From Branchiostoma floridae (taxonomy: Eukaryota; Chordata; Leptocardii; Amphioxiformes; Branchiostomatidae): 64,000 nucleotides of DNA. The stretch covers positions 15,042,444-15,106,443 of the forward strand of contig NC_049995.1 of assembly GCF_000003815.2 (NCBI RefSeq), in the 5' to 3' direction. The notes below the pieces were generated by a model, which worked only from the letters and a program-made list of their open reading frames with translations, was not told where the DNA came from and did no database searches. The position numbers and the translations under genes were made by a program. This document shows positions 23,801 through 35,720 of the stretch, piece after piece; positions within the stretch are counted from its first letter, which is position 1, and the number at the start of each line of letters is the position of its first letter.

Positions 23801-26800
23801 AAAGGAAGAACAACCCGAGTTGACTATGGAAACAAGAGTTGAGAACTTTGATCAAACTGCTGTTAGCGTGGTCGAAAGGCTTGAAGAAAAGGATGACATT
23901 AAAACAACAGCCCAAGAGACAACCCAAATGGTTGAAACAATCACTCCAGATGTCGAAAAGGAGTCGAAAGAAAGGGTTACACCAGATAGCGTTGAGAAAG
24001 AAGAGGACAATACTGTGCCGGAGGCAATTATGATAAAAGACACAACAGGGAAAGGAGTTGCCTTTGTGGAAAAGGAGGCAAAACCAGACGAAAGAGCTGA
24101 AGATGAGGAAACTGTTTCACGGGAAGGAAAAACAGACGAGCCTGTGATCTGTATCTGTTATAAACCAACTCCAGTCACACTAGTTCTATCACCAGAGACT
24201 ACATCAGAAGATGCCATCGAGCCCAAATCCGTGGCCACCACTGACACAACATCACCAGATAAAACAGTAGGAGATATTGCTGAAGGCACTGATAAAAAGC
24301 CAGACGAAACAGCACAACAACAAGAAGTAAAGGTGGTGGAAGAACAACCTGAGTCGTCTGTGGACGAAGAAGATGGGAAGCCAGTTGAACAGGCTGCAGA
24401 TGACAATGTTCAGAAGGTAGAAAGCGTAGAAGTTTCCATGGAAACACCATTACGAGATGAAGAGGTTGAAATAATTGATGAGAAAAGAGAAGAAGTTGTC
24501 CAAGACATCAAAGAGAAGCCAGATCAGAAGGTTTCCAATGAGGAAACACCTCAGAACGAAGCAACTGAGAGGCCTGACCTGGACGTTAGTGACAAATCAG
24601 AGGAAAAGACTTCTTCTCAGACAACACATCCAGACCAAGCAGCTGACGAGGACGTCATAGACATTGTAGTGCAGTCGGTAGACGAAACAGTTGTTAAAGC
24701 TGCCCCAGCCGCGGGTGAGACGTTTGAAGAGAATATTCATACCGAAGTCACACTACCAGATGAAACGATTAAAACAACTGTGCCATGTACTGTGGCTGCA
24801 CCGGAAGAGATAGATGAAACAAATGTTTGGCCACCACAAGAGATAACTATTCAAGAAGCTGTCACGAATCTTGAAACTGCAGTCATAACAGAATCGCCTA
24901 CACAAGACAAAGACGATACTGCAGCAGACTTTGTCGCTGCAACAGACGAATTGGCTGCGTCCGAAATCCAGCGACGAGTGACAGATTCAGTTCAAGAAGT
25001 TTCCCCACAAATCGCTGAAAAGGTAGAAGATCAGGACGCTACAGCTACAAAAAAAGATGAGGAATCCTCCGAAATACCTCAGTCAGAGGGAACCACTCAT
25101 GACACTGTGTTGGTAACGTCTGAAGACGTATATGAGAAAGGTCATTCTGAAATATCTCCAACTAAGGAACCAGTTGAAGTAATTGTCTTAGACACTGTTG
25201 AAAAATTGGACGACACTACCCAGACGGAAACCCCACCGGCACTGCCAACTGGAGTAGCAGACACTGCTGAGAAAGTTACCTCCAAAACAGCACCAACGTT
25301 TGAACCTACACAGAAGGATGCCCCTGACATAGCTGAAGAGGTGAAGGTTATAACGGTAAAGATTACGAAGGAACCACAGACAGGCAAACCATTTAAGGCG
25401 GCTGCTTTACAAAGCAAAACGTATGCTCAGGCTGTCAAGGACAGTTTCCCCAAAGTTGAGAAGACCGTACAGGAAAACGGAGACATGTCAGATGTGGGCG
25501 AAACTCACAAGGAGACACCACCAAAAGACAAGTCGGTCGATGAGACTGTGCCAGAAAATGTGGAACTACCAAAAGAGGAAGTTACTGAAATGCTGCCATC
25601 AGAAAAAGTCGAGGAGAAAGTGTCAGAAAAGGAGGAGCTAACAAAAGAAGAAATCCACATCGATGCACCATCCGAAGACATAATCATTAAGACGATAGTA
25701 GAGCCACAAAGCGTGGAGTTTGGAGAAGAGAAAGTTCACACAGAAACTCCACCACCAGACAAGCCAGTTGAGAGGGTAGTATCAGAAAAGACGGAAGAAC
25801 CTAAAATGGAAATCCACACTGAAACTCCACCAGAAGACAAAACGCCTGAAAACACTGTACAACAGCAACAAGTAGAAGTGGTGGAAGAAGAGAAAGAGGA
25901 GGTACAAGTCGTAGTACAAGAGAAAGTACAAACAGAAACACTATCACCAGACAAGACAGTTGAGACGAAAGTATCAGAAAAGATGGAAGGACTGGAAGAG
26001 GAAGTCAGCATTGAAACGCCACCAGAAGACAAAACGGTAAAAGAGACTGTAAAGCCACAAGTATCAGAAGTGGTAGAAGAGACAATTCAGACAGAAGCTC
26101 CAGATAAGCCAGTTGACGAGAAAGTATCAGAAAAGGTTGAGGAAGCAAAAGAGGAAATCCACACTGAAGCACCACCAGAAGACAAAATAATTATGACGAC
26201 TGTACAGCCACAAAACGTGGAAGTGGTAAAAGAGACAATTCACACAGAAACTCCACCACCAGACAAACCAGTTGACGAGAAAGTATCAGAAAAGGTGGAG
26301 GTACCAAAAGAGGAAATCCACACTGAAACACCACCAGAAGACAAAACGGTGGAAACGACTGTACAGACACATAAGGTGGAGGTGTCAGAAGATACAGTTC
26401 ACACAAAAACACAACCACCAGACAAGCCAGTTGAGAAGGTGTCAGAAACGGTGGAAGTAACAAAAGAGGAAGTCCACATTGAAGCGTCAACAGAAAACGA
26501 CAAACCAGTTGAAAAGATTGTACAACCACAACAAGTATCAGAAGTGTCAGAGAGGCAAGTTCATACAGAAACTACACAACCAGACAAACCAGTTGACGAT
26601 AAAGTATCAGAAAAGGTGGAGATACCAAAAGAGGAAATCCACACTGAAACACCACCAGAAGACAAAACGGTGGAAACGACTGTACAGACACAAGAGGTGG
26701 AGGTGTCAGAAGATACAGTTCACACAGAAACTTCACCGCCCAAAAAAACAGTTGAGATAATAGTATCAGAAAAGAAGAAGGTAGTAAAAGAGGAAGTCCA

Positions 26801-29558
26801 CACTGAAACGCCACTAGAAGACAGATCCGTTAAAGAGACTGTGCAACCACAAAAGGTGAAAGTGGTAGAAGATAAAGTTCAACCAGAAACTCCACCATCA
26901 GACAAGCCAGTTGAGATAATAGTATCAGAAAAGACGGAGGTAGTAAAAGAGGAAGTCCACACTGAAACACCACCAGAAGACAAGACGGTTGAAAAGACCA
27001 TACAACATATAACAGTAGAAGTGTCAAAAGAGGAAAGTCACACAGAGACTCCACCAACAGACAAGCCAGTCGAAAAGAAAGTATTAGAAAAGGTTGAAGT
27101 ACCGAAAGAAAAACTCCACATTGAAGCAAAATCAACAGTTGAGGAAACAGCCCCACACATAGTGGAGTGTTACAAAACTATTCACGAAATACTGACAGAG
27201 ACAGAACCAACAGACAAAACAGTCGAAATAAAAGTATCTGACAAGGTGGAAGTACCAACAGAAAAACTCCACACTGAAGCAGAATCAATAGTTGAGAAAA
27301 CAGCCCCTCCCAAAGTGGAGCCATGTTACAAAACCATTCACGAAATCCTGATGGAAGATACTACAGAGAAGATCCCACTGTTTGAGTATACCCAGTTCAC
27401 ACTTGTATGTAAGGAGGAGACCAGTGGTGACGTGTTCGTTCAAGGATCATGGGACGGATGGAAGGAGTCATTCAAACTCAACAAAAGGTAACGTTAAATC
27501 TACTAAATGACTGGTAGATTACTTTGCCTTTCTCATGTAGTTTTAAACGTTGAAGTTGTAAACGTTGCTCCTATATGTTATTGATTGTTATTCTAGATCT
27601 TTCCTTGTCAAATTTAAATCAATTTGTATTGTCTGTCAGCAGCGCTAGCCCGTTGTAATAGCCACAGGCGGCTAGTTGGGCAGCCCTGGATATGCGAGCT
27701 GAATAGCCAAACCTATAAGTGAATAGATGGCTACACAACGAGATTTGTGATGCCACGCTGTTAGCGGTAGACGTAATTTTGGGCCGTTGCCACTTTCTCG
27801 CCACTTTTGTTCTCTTCAATTCTTTGAAACTCGTTTCTTCAAATTCTTTTTGTAGTGAAGACGGAAGCTACAGCGAATCTGTGATGCTGCCATACGGTCT
27901 ACATGAGTATAAGTACCGAGTTGGAAACAGTTGGATCCACGACGACACAAAGGTACATAGACATAGGTGAAACATATAGACACTGCATATTGTACTGAGG
28001 AAGACGTATGAAAGGCATTGAAAAGCCAGTACGAGAGTAACTGGTTGGGAAAAGAAACGATCCAGTATAAATTGCACTCCTCATTTCCTTACCACAGTCG
28101 GCAGTTCGCAACGCGTTCGGTACGATAAACAACGTGCTGAGGGTCCCCGCTGAGGCCGGAGGGAGCGAGTCTGTGGAGATACCGCCTGAAGAAGATAACT
28201 TAATAACTAAATTTAAGTCTCTGGTAATTTCTAAACAGCTGTTACGCTTCTACTCCACAGGCCGCGGTACGTAATGCCTTTGGTACGATAAACAACGTGC
28301 TGAGAGTCCCCGCAGAGGCCGGAGGGAAGGATTCATTAGAGATCCCACCAGAAGAAGACTCTGACCTGGAGGAGTGTATGAGGGTCCGGCTGGACTGGAC
28401 AGGAGAGGCGACCGGAGACGTGTTCGTGTCGGGGTCTTGGGACGGCTGGACACGCAGCTGGAAACTAAAGAGGAGGTAAGTTCTGTTCTGTCTCGTTCTG
28501 TTAAGCTAAGGTCACAAACCGCCGTGCGTGCAGTTGCATGGTGTCTACGTACTACGAGGAGTGTAGTAGGGTCAGGCTGGACTGGACGAGGCGAGCGGGA
28601 ACGTGTTCGTGTCCTGGTCCTGGGATGGATGGACGCGATCCTGGAAACTCAAGAAGAGGTGAGAAAAACTAGCCTGGGTACGGATTAACCTTTGGATCAA
28701 TCACACGCGTGGCTGTGTGTAAGTTCGTGTGGTCGAACTGCAGGGTGTTCGATCAGAATTCGAAGCCAAAGGCCCTGGGTTCAAATCGCAATATGCTACT
28801 GGTCTTGCGTTTGGGAGGTAAAAGGCAGTGGAAGGAGAGGGACGGGCAATACGTGTCTCCATACATACTATTACTATTTAAGTAAAGTTCGGTCGACAAT
28901 ACATCTTCAGAGGTTTCGGTTTGTGGATTAAAAATTAGAGATGAACATTCGAAAGGTGGCTTTTGTACATCTTTTTCAAAAGTTGATGCCTTTTTCTTTC
29001 TTCTGTTTTGCAGGAATGACAATGAGTACAGCGTGTCCCTGACTCTACCCTGCCGCCAACACCAGTACAAGCTCAGGGCCGGAGACACATGGTTCTACGA
29101 CCAGACAAAGGTAAACGCAGGTGTAAATAGCCTCTACCAGGCTCCGCGGTTTGCGGTCAAATAATGCACATTCAATGCACATCCTGTACGGTACAAATAG
29201 TACGCTAAGGGAGTCGATCGGCCATTGGAGTCAGTATGTCAGCCACTTACTAAGATGGCACCAATGACTACTTTTACAGGTTACAGCGTGAAGAACCATG
29301 GTCTATTTAATATGTTTTATTTATATAGGCTCTACCAGGCTCCATGGGTCGCATACTGATGGCCGGCAGACTGCCCTAGCGCACTATTGTTGACTCTATT
29401 GGCTTTTATCATGTCACTGGATTCTCATTGATTTTTGCATCTCTTTTCAGCCGACTGTTCCCAACAGTTTTGGAACCTTTAACAACACCATTGAAGTCGC
29501 CGCGCCGCCCGCAAATGTGGCAAAACCCTGGGGCAAGAGAAAACTGACGGACTTCTGA
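20390..29558 (+). CDS. gene B: three CBM48 modules joined by a giant PEVK-like linker
   Basis: Exons 20390-20452 (MADRTKECSPL), 21088-21209, 22424-22517, 22926-27487, 27856-27952, 28261-28475, 29014-29110 and 29451-29558 splice in phase to about 1785 residues. The modules are: 1 (GSWDDW, YEYKF, TWFCD, FGTLNN), 2 (GSWDGW, HEYKY, SWIHD, FGTINN) and 3 (GSWDGW, HQYKL, TWFYD, FGTFNN), ending KRKLTDF. Exon 22926-27487, 4.56 kb long, carries the end of module 1, about 1470 linker residues rich in Glu, Thr, Val, Pro and Lys, and the start of module 2. The linker is predicted disordered and almost free of Trp and Cys. The glycan-contact Trp and Lys residues are kept in all modules. Expected role: alpha-glucan-binding scaffold; no catalytic domain is visible. 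The poly(A) signal AATAAA is at 29774. Confidence 0.8.
20500..20620 (+). mobile_element. retroposon 3' end with short tandem tail
   Basis: TTGCGCAATAAA is followed by a TTGACTTGACTT tail. The same GTTGCGCAATAAA junction with a TTGATTGA tail occurs at about 47860-47960, so both are 3' ends of one dispersed retroposon family. Confidence 0.5.
20770..20945 (+). repeat. (CT)n then (TG)n microsatellite
   Basis: A CT-rich tract (20771-20829) is followed by an interrupted TG array to about 20943, in the intron before the first 'a' exon of gene B. Its open frames are composition artefacts. Confidence 0.9.
21280..22345 (+). repeat. interspersed repeat (copy 2), split by a later insertion
   Basis: 21280-21413 and 22197-22345 are the two halves of the element seen at 5526-5765 (AGGTCAAAATATACCAAAAA, GGGGGCCCAAAATTGAC, CATCGTAATC). 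They are separated by the retroposed insert at 21414-22180. Confidence 0.65.
21414..22180 (+). mobile_element. retroposed insert with 16-bp target-site duplication
   Basis: AATATCAAGGTCGCAT occurs at 21398-21413 and again at 22181-22196. The insert ends GAATAAAATGTGAG plus an A run, the signature of poly(A)-primed retroposition on the + strand. The interior (about 21830-21990) has several loose copies of CCCTGCACARAAATCC-type units. No protein is recognised; it may be a truncated LINE or a retroposed non-coding transcript. Confidence 0.75.
23569..24360 (+). repeat. linker duplication with paired-cysteine motif (gene B)
   Basis: Two copies, about 540 bp apart in phase, encode EETVS-G-K-DEP followed by VCVCRKPVPIP (from 23605) or ICICYKPTPVT (from 24145). 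An acidic stretch containing ETTS-D-IE and ETAQQ follows. The C-x-C pair is striking in a linker otherwise nearly free of Cys. Confidence 0.6.
25500..27115 (+). repeat. PEVK-like tandem repeat region in the gene B linker
   Basis: About ten imperfect units of roughly 50 residues, each with two half-units: KVSEKVEVPKEEIHTETPP plus EDKTV, and TTVQ---VEVSEDTVHTETPP plus PDKPV. The best-matched pair starts near 26277 and 26595. The composition of Pro, Glu, Val, Lys and Thr is that of an extended, charged, elastic polymer. Confidence 0.8.
28098..28223 (+). pseudogene. extra 'c' exon copy in gene B
   Basis: It starts after a CCACAG acceptor with SAVRNAFGTINNVLRV, nearly identical to the functional exon at 28261. 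It runs 126 nt in frame to a possible GTAATT donor at 28224. Only 37 nt separate that donor from the next exon, too short for an intron, and reading through hits a stop. It is therefore either skipped or a dead duplicate. Confidence 0.6.
28555..28658 (+). pseudogene. decayed duplicate of the gene B module-3 'a' exon
   Basis: Nucleotides match 28373-28475 closely (EEC then RVRLDW, later TGGGATGGATGGAC and a GTGAGA donor), but a net 4-nt loss after RLDWT breaks the frame. It lies inside the intron between the 'a' and 'b' exons of module 3. Confidence 0.7.
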
Positions 29559-30231
29559 GTAGATTAGAGTCTAAGTGTAGTTTTGCCTTTATATAGGAAA
29601 GGCTTTGGTACAATATTGAAGAGAGACGTACATAGGTTGATTGTACTTCATTTTAATTCATTTTAAATGAACATTGCATATCCGTTGATGGATGTCTTAA
29701 TTTGCTATGCCTGCTTAAAGTTAAAAATGATGGTGTTTTCAAACCAGTTTAGCTCACATAAAATCAATGAACAAATAAAATTAATGTTCCACTGGTTGTA
29801 GAGAACGTAATGCGCAGTTCAGTATTAAAAGGTTTGTTATACCTGGGAAATCCCCAAAGCTGCTTTCGACAAGCACAGTGAACAGTGGTTCACGGCTTAC
29901 CGTCCTATTTTAAGGACTGCAGCCCTTTAGCGTGCATGTCGAGTGAGCGACTCAACCGGTATTCAATATAGAACTCTTGACTTCTTGGTCCAAAAACAGG
30001 GTCCCTCGTTACAGGACTGCGCATGTGTAACGAGATGCTTTACAGCTCTTGTTAACTTGCAATAAAAATAAATCAATAGCAAGAATATGAATTTCAGTGC
30101 ATTTATGTATTCGTAAAAAGGCGGACGACTTTGTGCCAGTGGTTGGTGAAATGTGTGTTATGCATTTACTAAGAAATATGAATAAACGTGGTGGAATTAT
30201 GGTGTCTCATTTCTATGTGTTTCCTCCCTTT

Positions 30232-30486
30232 TAAAGGTAGTATGTCACTGCACTTGGGGCACCAGTGCGGTACTGCGGGGTTCGTAGATGACCCAACGAA
30301 TTGTAGAGACAAATGAACGGATTATCTTACGTTTCATGTTTTTTGTTATCTTTTAAGTCAGACTTTTTCGTATCACGCAATATATCTTAATTATAAAAAA
30401 TCGGCGAAAATAACACAACAGTGCTGCGGTGAACGAACCCCAAAGTGCTGCACCGGTGCCCCAAGTGCAGTGAGATACCACCTTTA
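30232..30486. mobile_element. fold-back MITE (TAAAGGTRGTAT ends)
   Basis: The termini TAAAGGTAGTATGTCACTGC and GCAGTGAGATACCACCTTTA are inverted repeats of about 50 bp that continue through CACTTGGGGCACC. The element is about 255 bp and non-coding. The TA at each end may be the target. Confidence 0.75.
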
Positions 30487-30647
30487 CAGTCATCATCATG
30501 TTACATTCGAACAACCTTGTATGGACCTGTCTGTTACCCTCCTTCCCATGCATGCCCATATGTTTATTTATTTGTCTATTTTTACTTCAGCATGGCATAA
30601 ATCACAGAAGCTGGCAGGTCAATGACCTCTCAGTATTTGGAACTATC

Positions 30648-30990
30648 ATTAGTGACGTAGGAGTCATGTCCATATTTGGCGCGCTCGGTATGTGTCTCTA
30701 AACTGTATCTAGAACGTACGGTGTGTATGTGCAAGCTATGGATGATGTATTTCTTTTATTAATCAATCAATCAATGATCAGTTACAACGTCAACTGTGAA
30801 TAACATCAATGTAGTCTAATAATCAGTGACATAGGAGTCTGTATTTGGTGCGCTCGGTATGTGTCTGTTAACTGTATCTAGAACGTACTGTGTGTGTGTG
30901 CGAACTGCAAGCTATTACTATCATCATCTGTTACTCTAAGACTTTTTTTCTTTATTGATCAATGATCAGTGACAAAGACAACTGTGAATA
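30648..30990 (+). repeat. tandem duplication, 170-190-bp unit
   Basis: GCGCTCGGTATGTGTCT--AACTGTATCTAGAACGTAC appears at about 30680 and 30851. CAACTGTGAATAACATCAATG appears at about 30790 and 30978. Non-coding. Confidence 0.6.
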
Positions 30991-31695
30991 ACATCAATGT
31001 CGTCTAACTGTATGACGACACGGTACTTAGTTGGGATCTGTCATATCGATGAGTTGTTGCCTTGTAGTAAAAAAAAAACATCACGGTTTCTGATGAATGT
31101 TCTACCAGCATTGCATGAGAATCCCGTGCATTACATGCAATATATCTGGAGGCACAACTACATGGACACTCACATCTCATCCATCTCCACGTCTAACTAT
31201 ATATCACCGTTTGGGGCAATATAGAAGATCTTGCGAACAGTTATCTCTACCCTTCTAGTTTTTCTGTTCTTCCTAATGTTTCACTTAATGGCATGCCTTT
31301 CTATTCATTGATATTACCCCCCCCCCATCTTTTCCATTGAAAACTTTTCCGTTGAGAACTACAGAAGATATGACAACCAGCTTTCTCAACACTTCTTGAT
31401 TTACTGTTTTTCCTAATGTTTCCCTTAGTGTCACGCCTGTCCATTCTCTAATGTTACTCTTTTTTATTGTCTAGCCCTCTTACTTTCTCCCTGGACGGTT
31501 CCCTGCATGATAATTCTGTCTGGCTGGTCCCGATGACCGTGAAAACTACACACGGATTACCGTCCTTATATATAAGTGCACCATATACAGGCCGGTTTAC
31601 ATACGTTCCAGTGACGTGTTAATAGCATTGGCTCCCGGTGCCAAACGGACTCCGCGTAAGCTGGCGAACTCGTGGGCTACGTGCCGCTGAAATGA

Positions 31696-31789
31696 GATAA
31701 ATGTGTTTAATGATGCGACCTGGCTCAGTCCCAGCCTGTTCTGTTCATGGGTAGGAAGCAGTGTGCTTCGCGCCGTGGACATGAAAAAG
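31696..31789 (+). promoter_or_regulatory. core promoter and leader exon of gene C
   Basis: ATAAAT (31696) lies 31 bp before the A (31727) of TCAGTC in CTGGCTCAGTCCCAGCCTG, the same initiator and leader start as gene B. The leader exon would be 31727-31789, ending GAAAAAG before a GTAAGC donor. An additional TATATATAAG lies upstream near 31567. The first intron then runs to 36621. Confidence 0.5.
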
Positions 31790-32437
31790 GTAAGCATGTA
31801 ATTTCTCGATATACATATACAAATACATTGCATTCCGATTTAATGACGAGTAATGAAGATGCAAGGGAAGGTTTCTCAGAGAGAGTGACAATACCCTGCT
31901 ATGAGAGAGAGAATGAAGATTGCATTCAGTAGACATAACAATTGGTTTCTTTAGAGGCACAAACATCATGGTCTTACTATAAGGCTGTTGCGAGTAAGAC
32001 ATTGTTACCTTTTACACTACTTGACAACGTGGAAAGAATCGTAAATTTAATTTACTACCTCTCTATATATATGAGAATGTATTTTCTCACTACAACGCTT
32101 GTCGGGTCTTTGTATTTGGTTGTTAATATCCAAACAGATTTAGGGGTGAAAGATCGTAACGTTTTATATGGGCCAACCTCTTACGGTGCCCACTGTCTGC
32201 CGATGACCGAATAGGCGTCATGATCAGAGAAACTTGGCGATCAGAAACGTTATTATCCGCAAGCATTTAGCAGCTGCTTTTTTCACAAAGACCTCATTCC
32301 GCTATGGAGAGTTCTAGCTGAGGCTAAATTGGATCTGTGTAACCTGCACTTTATAATACGAATACCATACAAACTGCCTGAAAAGATACACGCCATATAA
32401 AGTGTAGAAATATTCATCTTTATGTGTAGAATTTTGT

Positions 32438-32990
32438 CAAGTCGCTAGGTCGCAGGGTTGACGCAGTGAGGTCGCGGCAAGATCGCAGAGTAAACGCAGT
32501 AAGGTCGCCGCCCTTGTGGAATAGGACTGCTATCAATACGAGACATACGTGACCAGCAGCCATTGTAAAGGTTCGCAGACTTGTCGCAGTGAGATCGCAG
32601 GCTGGTCTTATCAAGGTCGTAGAGTAGTCAAAGCAAGGTTTCCGCCTTTGTGGAATGGGGCTGCTATTAGTACGAGTTGCATGTAACGTCCTCGTAAAAG
32701 GTCGCATACTGTTCGCGTAGTGAGGTCGCAGGCTGATCGTAGCAAGGTCGCAAATTAGTCGCACCAAGGTTTCCGCCTTTGTGGAATGGGGCTGCTATTA
32801 GTACGAGTTGGATGTGACCTGCCGTCCTCGTAAAAGGTCGCATACTGTTCGTAGTGAGGTCGCAGGCTGATCGTAGCAAGGTCACAGATTAGTCGCAGCA
32901 AGGTTTCCGCCTTTGTAGAATAGGACTGGTATCAGTACGAGGTGCACGTGACCAGACGTCCTTGTATAAGGTCGCAAACGGTGTATAGAT
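32438..32990 (+). repeat. minisatellite, about 132-bp unit, four copies
   Basis: GGTTTCCGCCTTTGTGGAAT and its variants recur at about 32510, 32640, 32771 and 32905. Each unit also has AGGTCGCAGGCTGATCGTAG-type GGTCGCA motifs every 15-25 bp. It lies in the first intron of gene C. Confidence 0.8.
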
Positions 32991-32999
32991 CACGAGCTG

Positions 33000-33990
33000 A
33001 GTGGTTATCCACACATTAACGTCACATGCGCGGGCTCTATGGCACGTAGTCAGATGACAGACAGATGATACAAAAAGGAGTTACTCGATCAACTAAATGT
33101 AAATTTAGAAAATTTTCTAAAACCTCAAAAAAATTCCAAAATCATATTCAGTCGCTTGACTTTGAAAAATGAAATAAAAAAGAAACTTTTCAGATTATTT
33201 GTAGTAAAGTGAGTGGTTAAACACACATTAACGTCACATGCGCGGGCTCTATGGCACGTAGTCGGATGATAAACCTACCTACCTAGTCCCATGACCTCCA
33301 TTTCTTTGGGGGGGGGGGGGGGGGTGGCAAGGCAGCCATGAAGATAGAGTTACTACGGCAAATAGCAGTTACTAAGCAACGGACTTTGATTTTAGAAAAT
33401 ATTCTAAAACCTCTAAAATTTGTCAAAATCATATCTAGTCGCTTGACATGACTTTGAAAAATAAAATAAAAATGAAAATTTGGAGAAATTTTCAAATTAT
33501 TTGTTGTTAAGTGAGTGATTACCACACATTAAGGTCACATGCGCGGGCTCTACGGCAAATAGTCGGATGACATACGGATGATACAATAAGAAGTTACTCA
33601 AAGACAAGCAACTAGACATGGTTTTGGTAAGTATTCCTAAACCTCTAATATATATATATTTAAACCATGTCTATTCGCGATGATTTCTTTAAATTTTCAA
33701 AAAGTCAATTTTGGAAAATTTTCGAATAATTTGTAGTTAAGTGTTAAGTGAGTGCTCACGATAGACAGATGGTACGAAAAGGAGTTACTTAGGCAAATGG
33801 ATATGATTTTGGAAAATTTCCAAACTTCAAAAATCATATCCAAACATATAATCCAAAATACAGTCACTCAAGCAACTCGACACGATTTTGGAAAAGTTCC
33901 AAAATGTTTCAAATTCCATATCCAAACATATCATCCAAAAAGCAGTTCCTCAAACAACTGGATATAAGTTTAGAAAATTACCAAAATTTC
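33000..33990 (+). repeat. second minisatellite, 200-300-bp units
   Basis: ACACATTAACGTCACATGCG with the following GGGCTCTATGGCACGTAGTC recurs near 33013, 33222 and 33527. Fragments with a TTTGGAAAATTTCCAAA-like palindrome extend to 33990. A run of 17 G near 33307 is embedded. Intron 1 of gene C. Confidence 0.7.
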
Positions 33991-34019
33991 CAAAAAATCA
34001 TACAGTTGCTTGAGTAACT

Positions 34020-35720
34020 GTTTTCTGGCGTATCTTATTACCCGGATGTCTAACCTTCAGGTCGATTTATCCTCTTAAGAGAGGTGACACTGACCTTCAT
34101 CGACGAGACAGCTTACAATGTATTACCGCGGATACGTTTGAACTAGAATAATGGAGCTGACTTAACTCCTTTACCAAGGGGTATTTTTATCCAAGACAAT
34201 GACATTATAAACGGTCATTCACTCAGACACACTGAAAGGTTATTTTTTGGTACTATATAATAGCGTTTGGGGGTGGTGTTCGTCGGAGAGTCGGGCAAAT
34301 TTTTTCCAAGGCCCTCCCCTCCTATCAACTTTGAAATATATTCAAGACGTCAATACAATGTAGATCACTGCGCCCCCGTTTGGAAATGTCCTTTGCACCA
34401 TACATACGTACCTTTGATACTGTTTTCTTTTTATCACGAAGCAGATATGTCTAACCTTCATCGACGAAGCAGATAATCATTTATTACTGCGCAAATGCTT
34501 GAAGCCAGAAGAATTGAGTTAGCTCACTCACTTAGCAATGCATCATTATCATCCCAGACAATGTTTGGCGTACTCTTATTACCTGGATGTCTAACCTTCA
34601 TCGACAAAACAATTAATCATTATTACCATGGTTACATTTGAACTAGAAAAATGGTGTTAGCTTGCGTCTTTGCCAATTGCATTGTCACCCCAGACAATGG
34701 CATCATGAAAGCCTCTATACACAGAAACGTCTTGCAGCAATGCACCAGTCTGAGTTATCACTAGCTTCGTATACATAGTTGACTGTCTGCTTATTAGACA
34801 AACAGCCAATACAATAAGCAGTAAGTCAAATATATGAAAAAAATGTTTCCAAAATTTTCAAAAATCATATCTTATAGCGTATCTTATTACCTGCATAGAC
34901 GTTATTTGACCTTCATTGACGAAACAGATCATCGTGTATTACCGTGGTTACGTTTGACACAAGAAGAATTGAGTTAGCTCACTCCTTTACCAAGGGCATT
35001 GTCGCCCCAGACAATGACATTACAAACGGTCAATCACTCAGACTAACTTTCATCACCGAAAGGATAACCGTTAATCACCTTGGATACGCTTGACGCCAGA
35101 AGAATGGGTTTAGCTCACTCATTTGCCAAGGGTATTGTGATCCCAGACAACGGCATTATAATCGGTCAATCACTCAAACACCTTCATAAACATAACGTCT
35201 GGCAGCAATACAACAGTCTGATTTTTTACTAGCTTGGTATACTTAGTCAGCTGACAAACGGATAATACAAAATGAGTTACTCAAGCAACTGGATATGATC
35301 TTGGAAATTTTCCAACTTTTACCAACACCATAATTTAGTTGCTTAAAGCCAAAAGAATAGAGACAGCTCATTCCCCTTCCCAAATACTGTAAATCTGTAA
35401 GTTCGCGGGGATCTAATTTCGTAATTTCGCGGTAGCGGGGAAAAGGACTTTTCGCGGTGGATTTAAGTTCGCTGTAACACCATAGACTGCAATCTACTAG
35501 TAATATCATAATAGAAAAATGTTCGCGGTGGTTTTAAATTCGCGGTGAAGTGATCACCGCGAAAACCGCGAACATTAATCAACCGCGAACACTTTTACAT
35601 TTACAGTACATCGTCGTCGACGTCCCAGACAACGGCATTATAAACGGTCCATCACTCAGACACCTTCCTACAAAATAACGCCTGGGACTAATACATCAGT
35701 CTGGTTTATAACTAGCTTGG
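34020..35720 (+). repeat. third, diverged tandem repeat array
   Basis: Blocks with CTAACCTTCATCGACGAA, CAGACAATGACATTATAAAC and GGTC-ATCACTCAGACAC repeat irregularly (near 34050, 34440, 34580, 34905, 35040 and 35625). Non-coding, in intron 1 of gene C. Confidence 0.6.
35385..35608. mobile_element. MITE with TACTGTAAAT ends and GTTCGCGG repeats
   Basis: The ends TACTGTAAATCTGTAAGTTC and the inverse ending ATTTACAGTA flank several TTCGCGGT motifs and a strong internal palindrome GTGATCACCGCGAAAACCGC. Similar CG-rich fold-backs are, to my knowledge, common in marine invertebrate genomes. It is inserted in the third tandem array. Confidence 0.75.

Larger units (their letters stand above)
29559..31695 (+). 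other. gene B 3' UTR and intergenic DNA
   Basis: AATAAA signals lie at 29774, about 30061 and 30180; the first is the most likely end of gene B. A fold-back element (30232-30486) and a local duplication (30648-30990) follow. No gene is seen. Confidence 0.5.

Noticed and set aside
28690-28860. Second tRNA-like head (CCTGGGTTCAAATCGC)
   Set aside because: Only a B-box-like match; no acceptor pairing or A box could be found.
32438-33990. CRISPR-like array
   Set aside because: Repeats are long (130-300 bp), degenerate and without unique spacers; this is a eukaryotic minisatellite.
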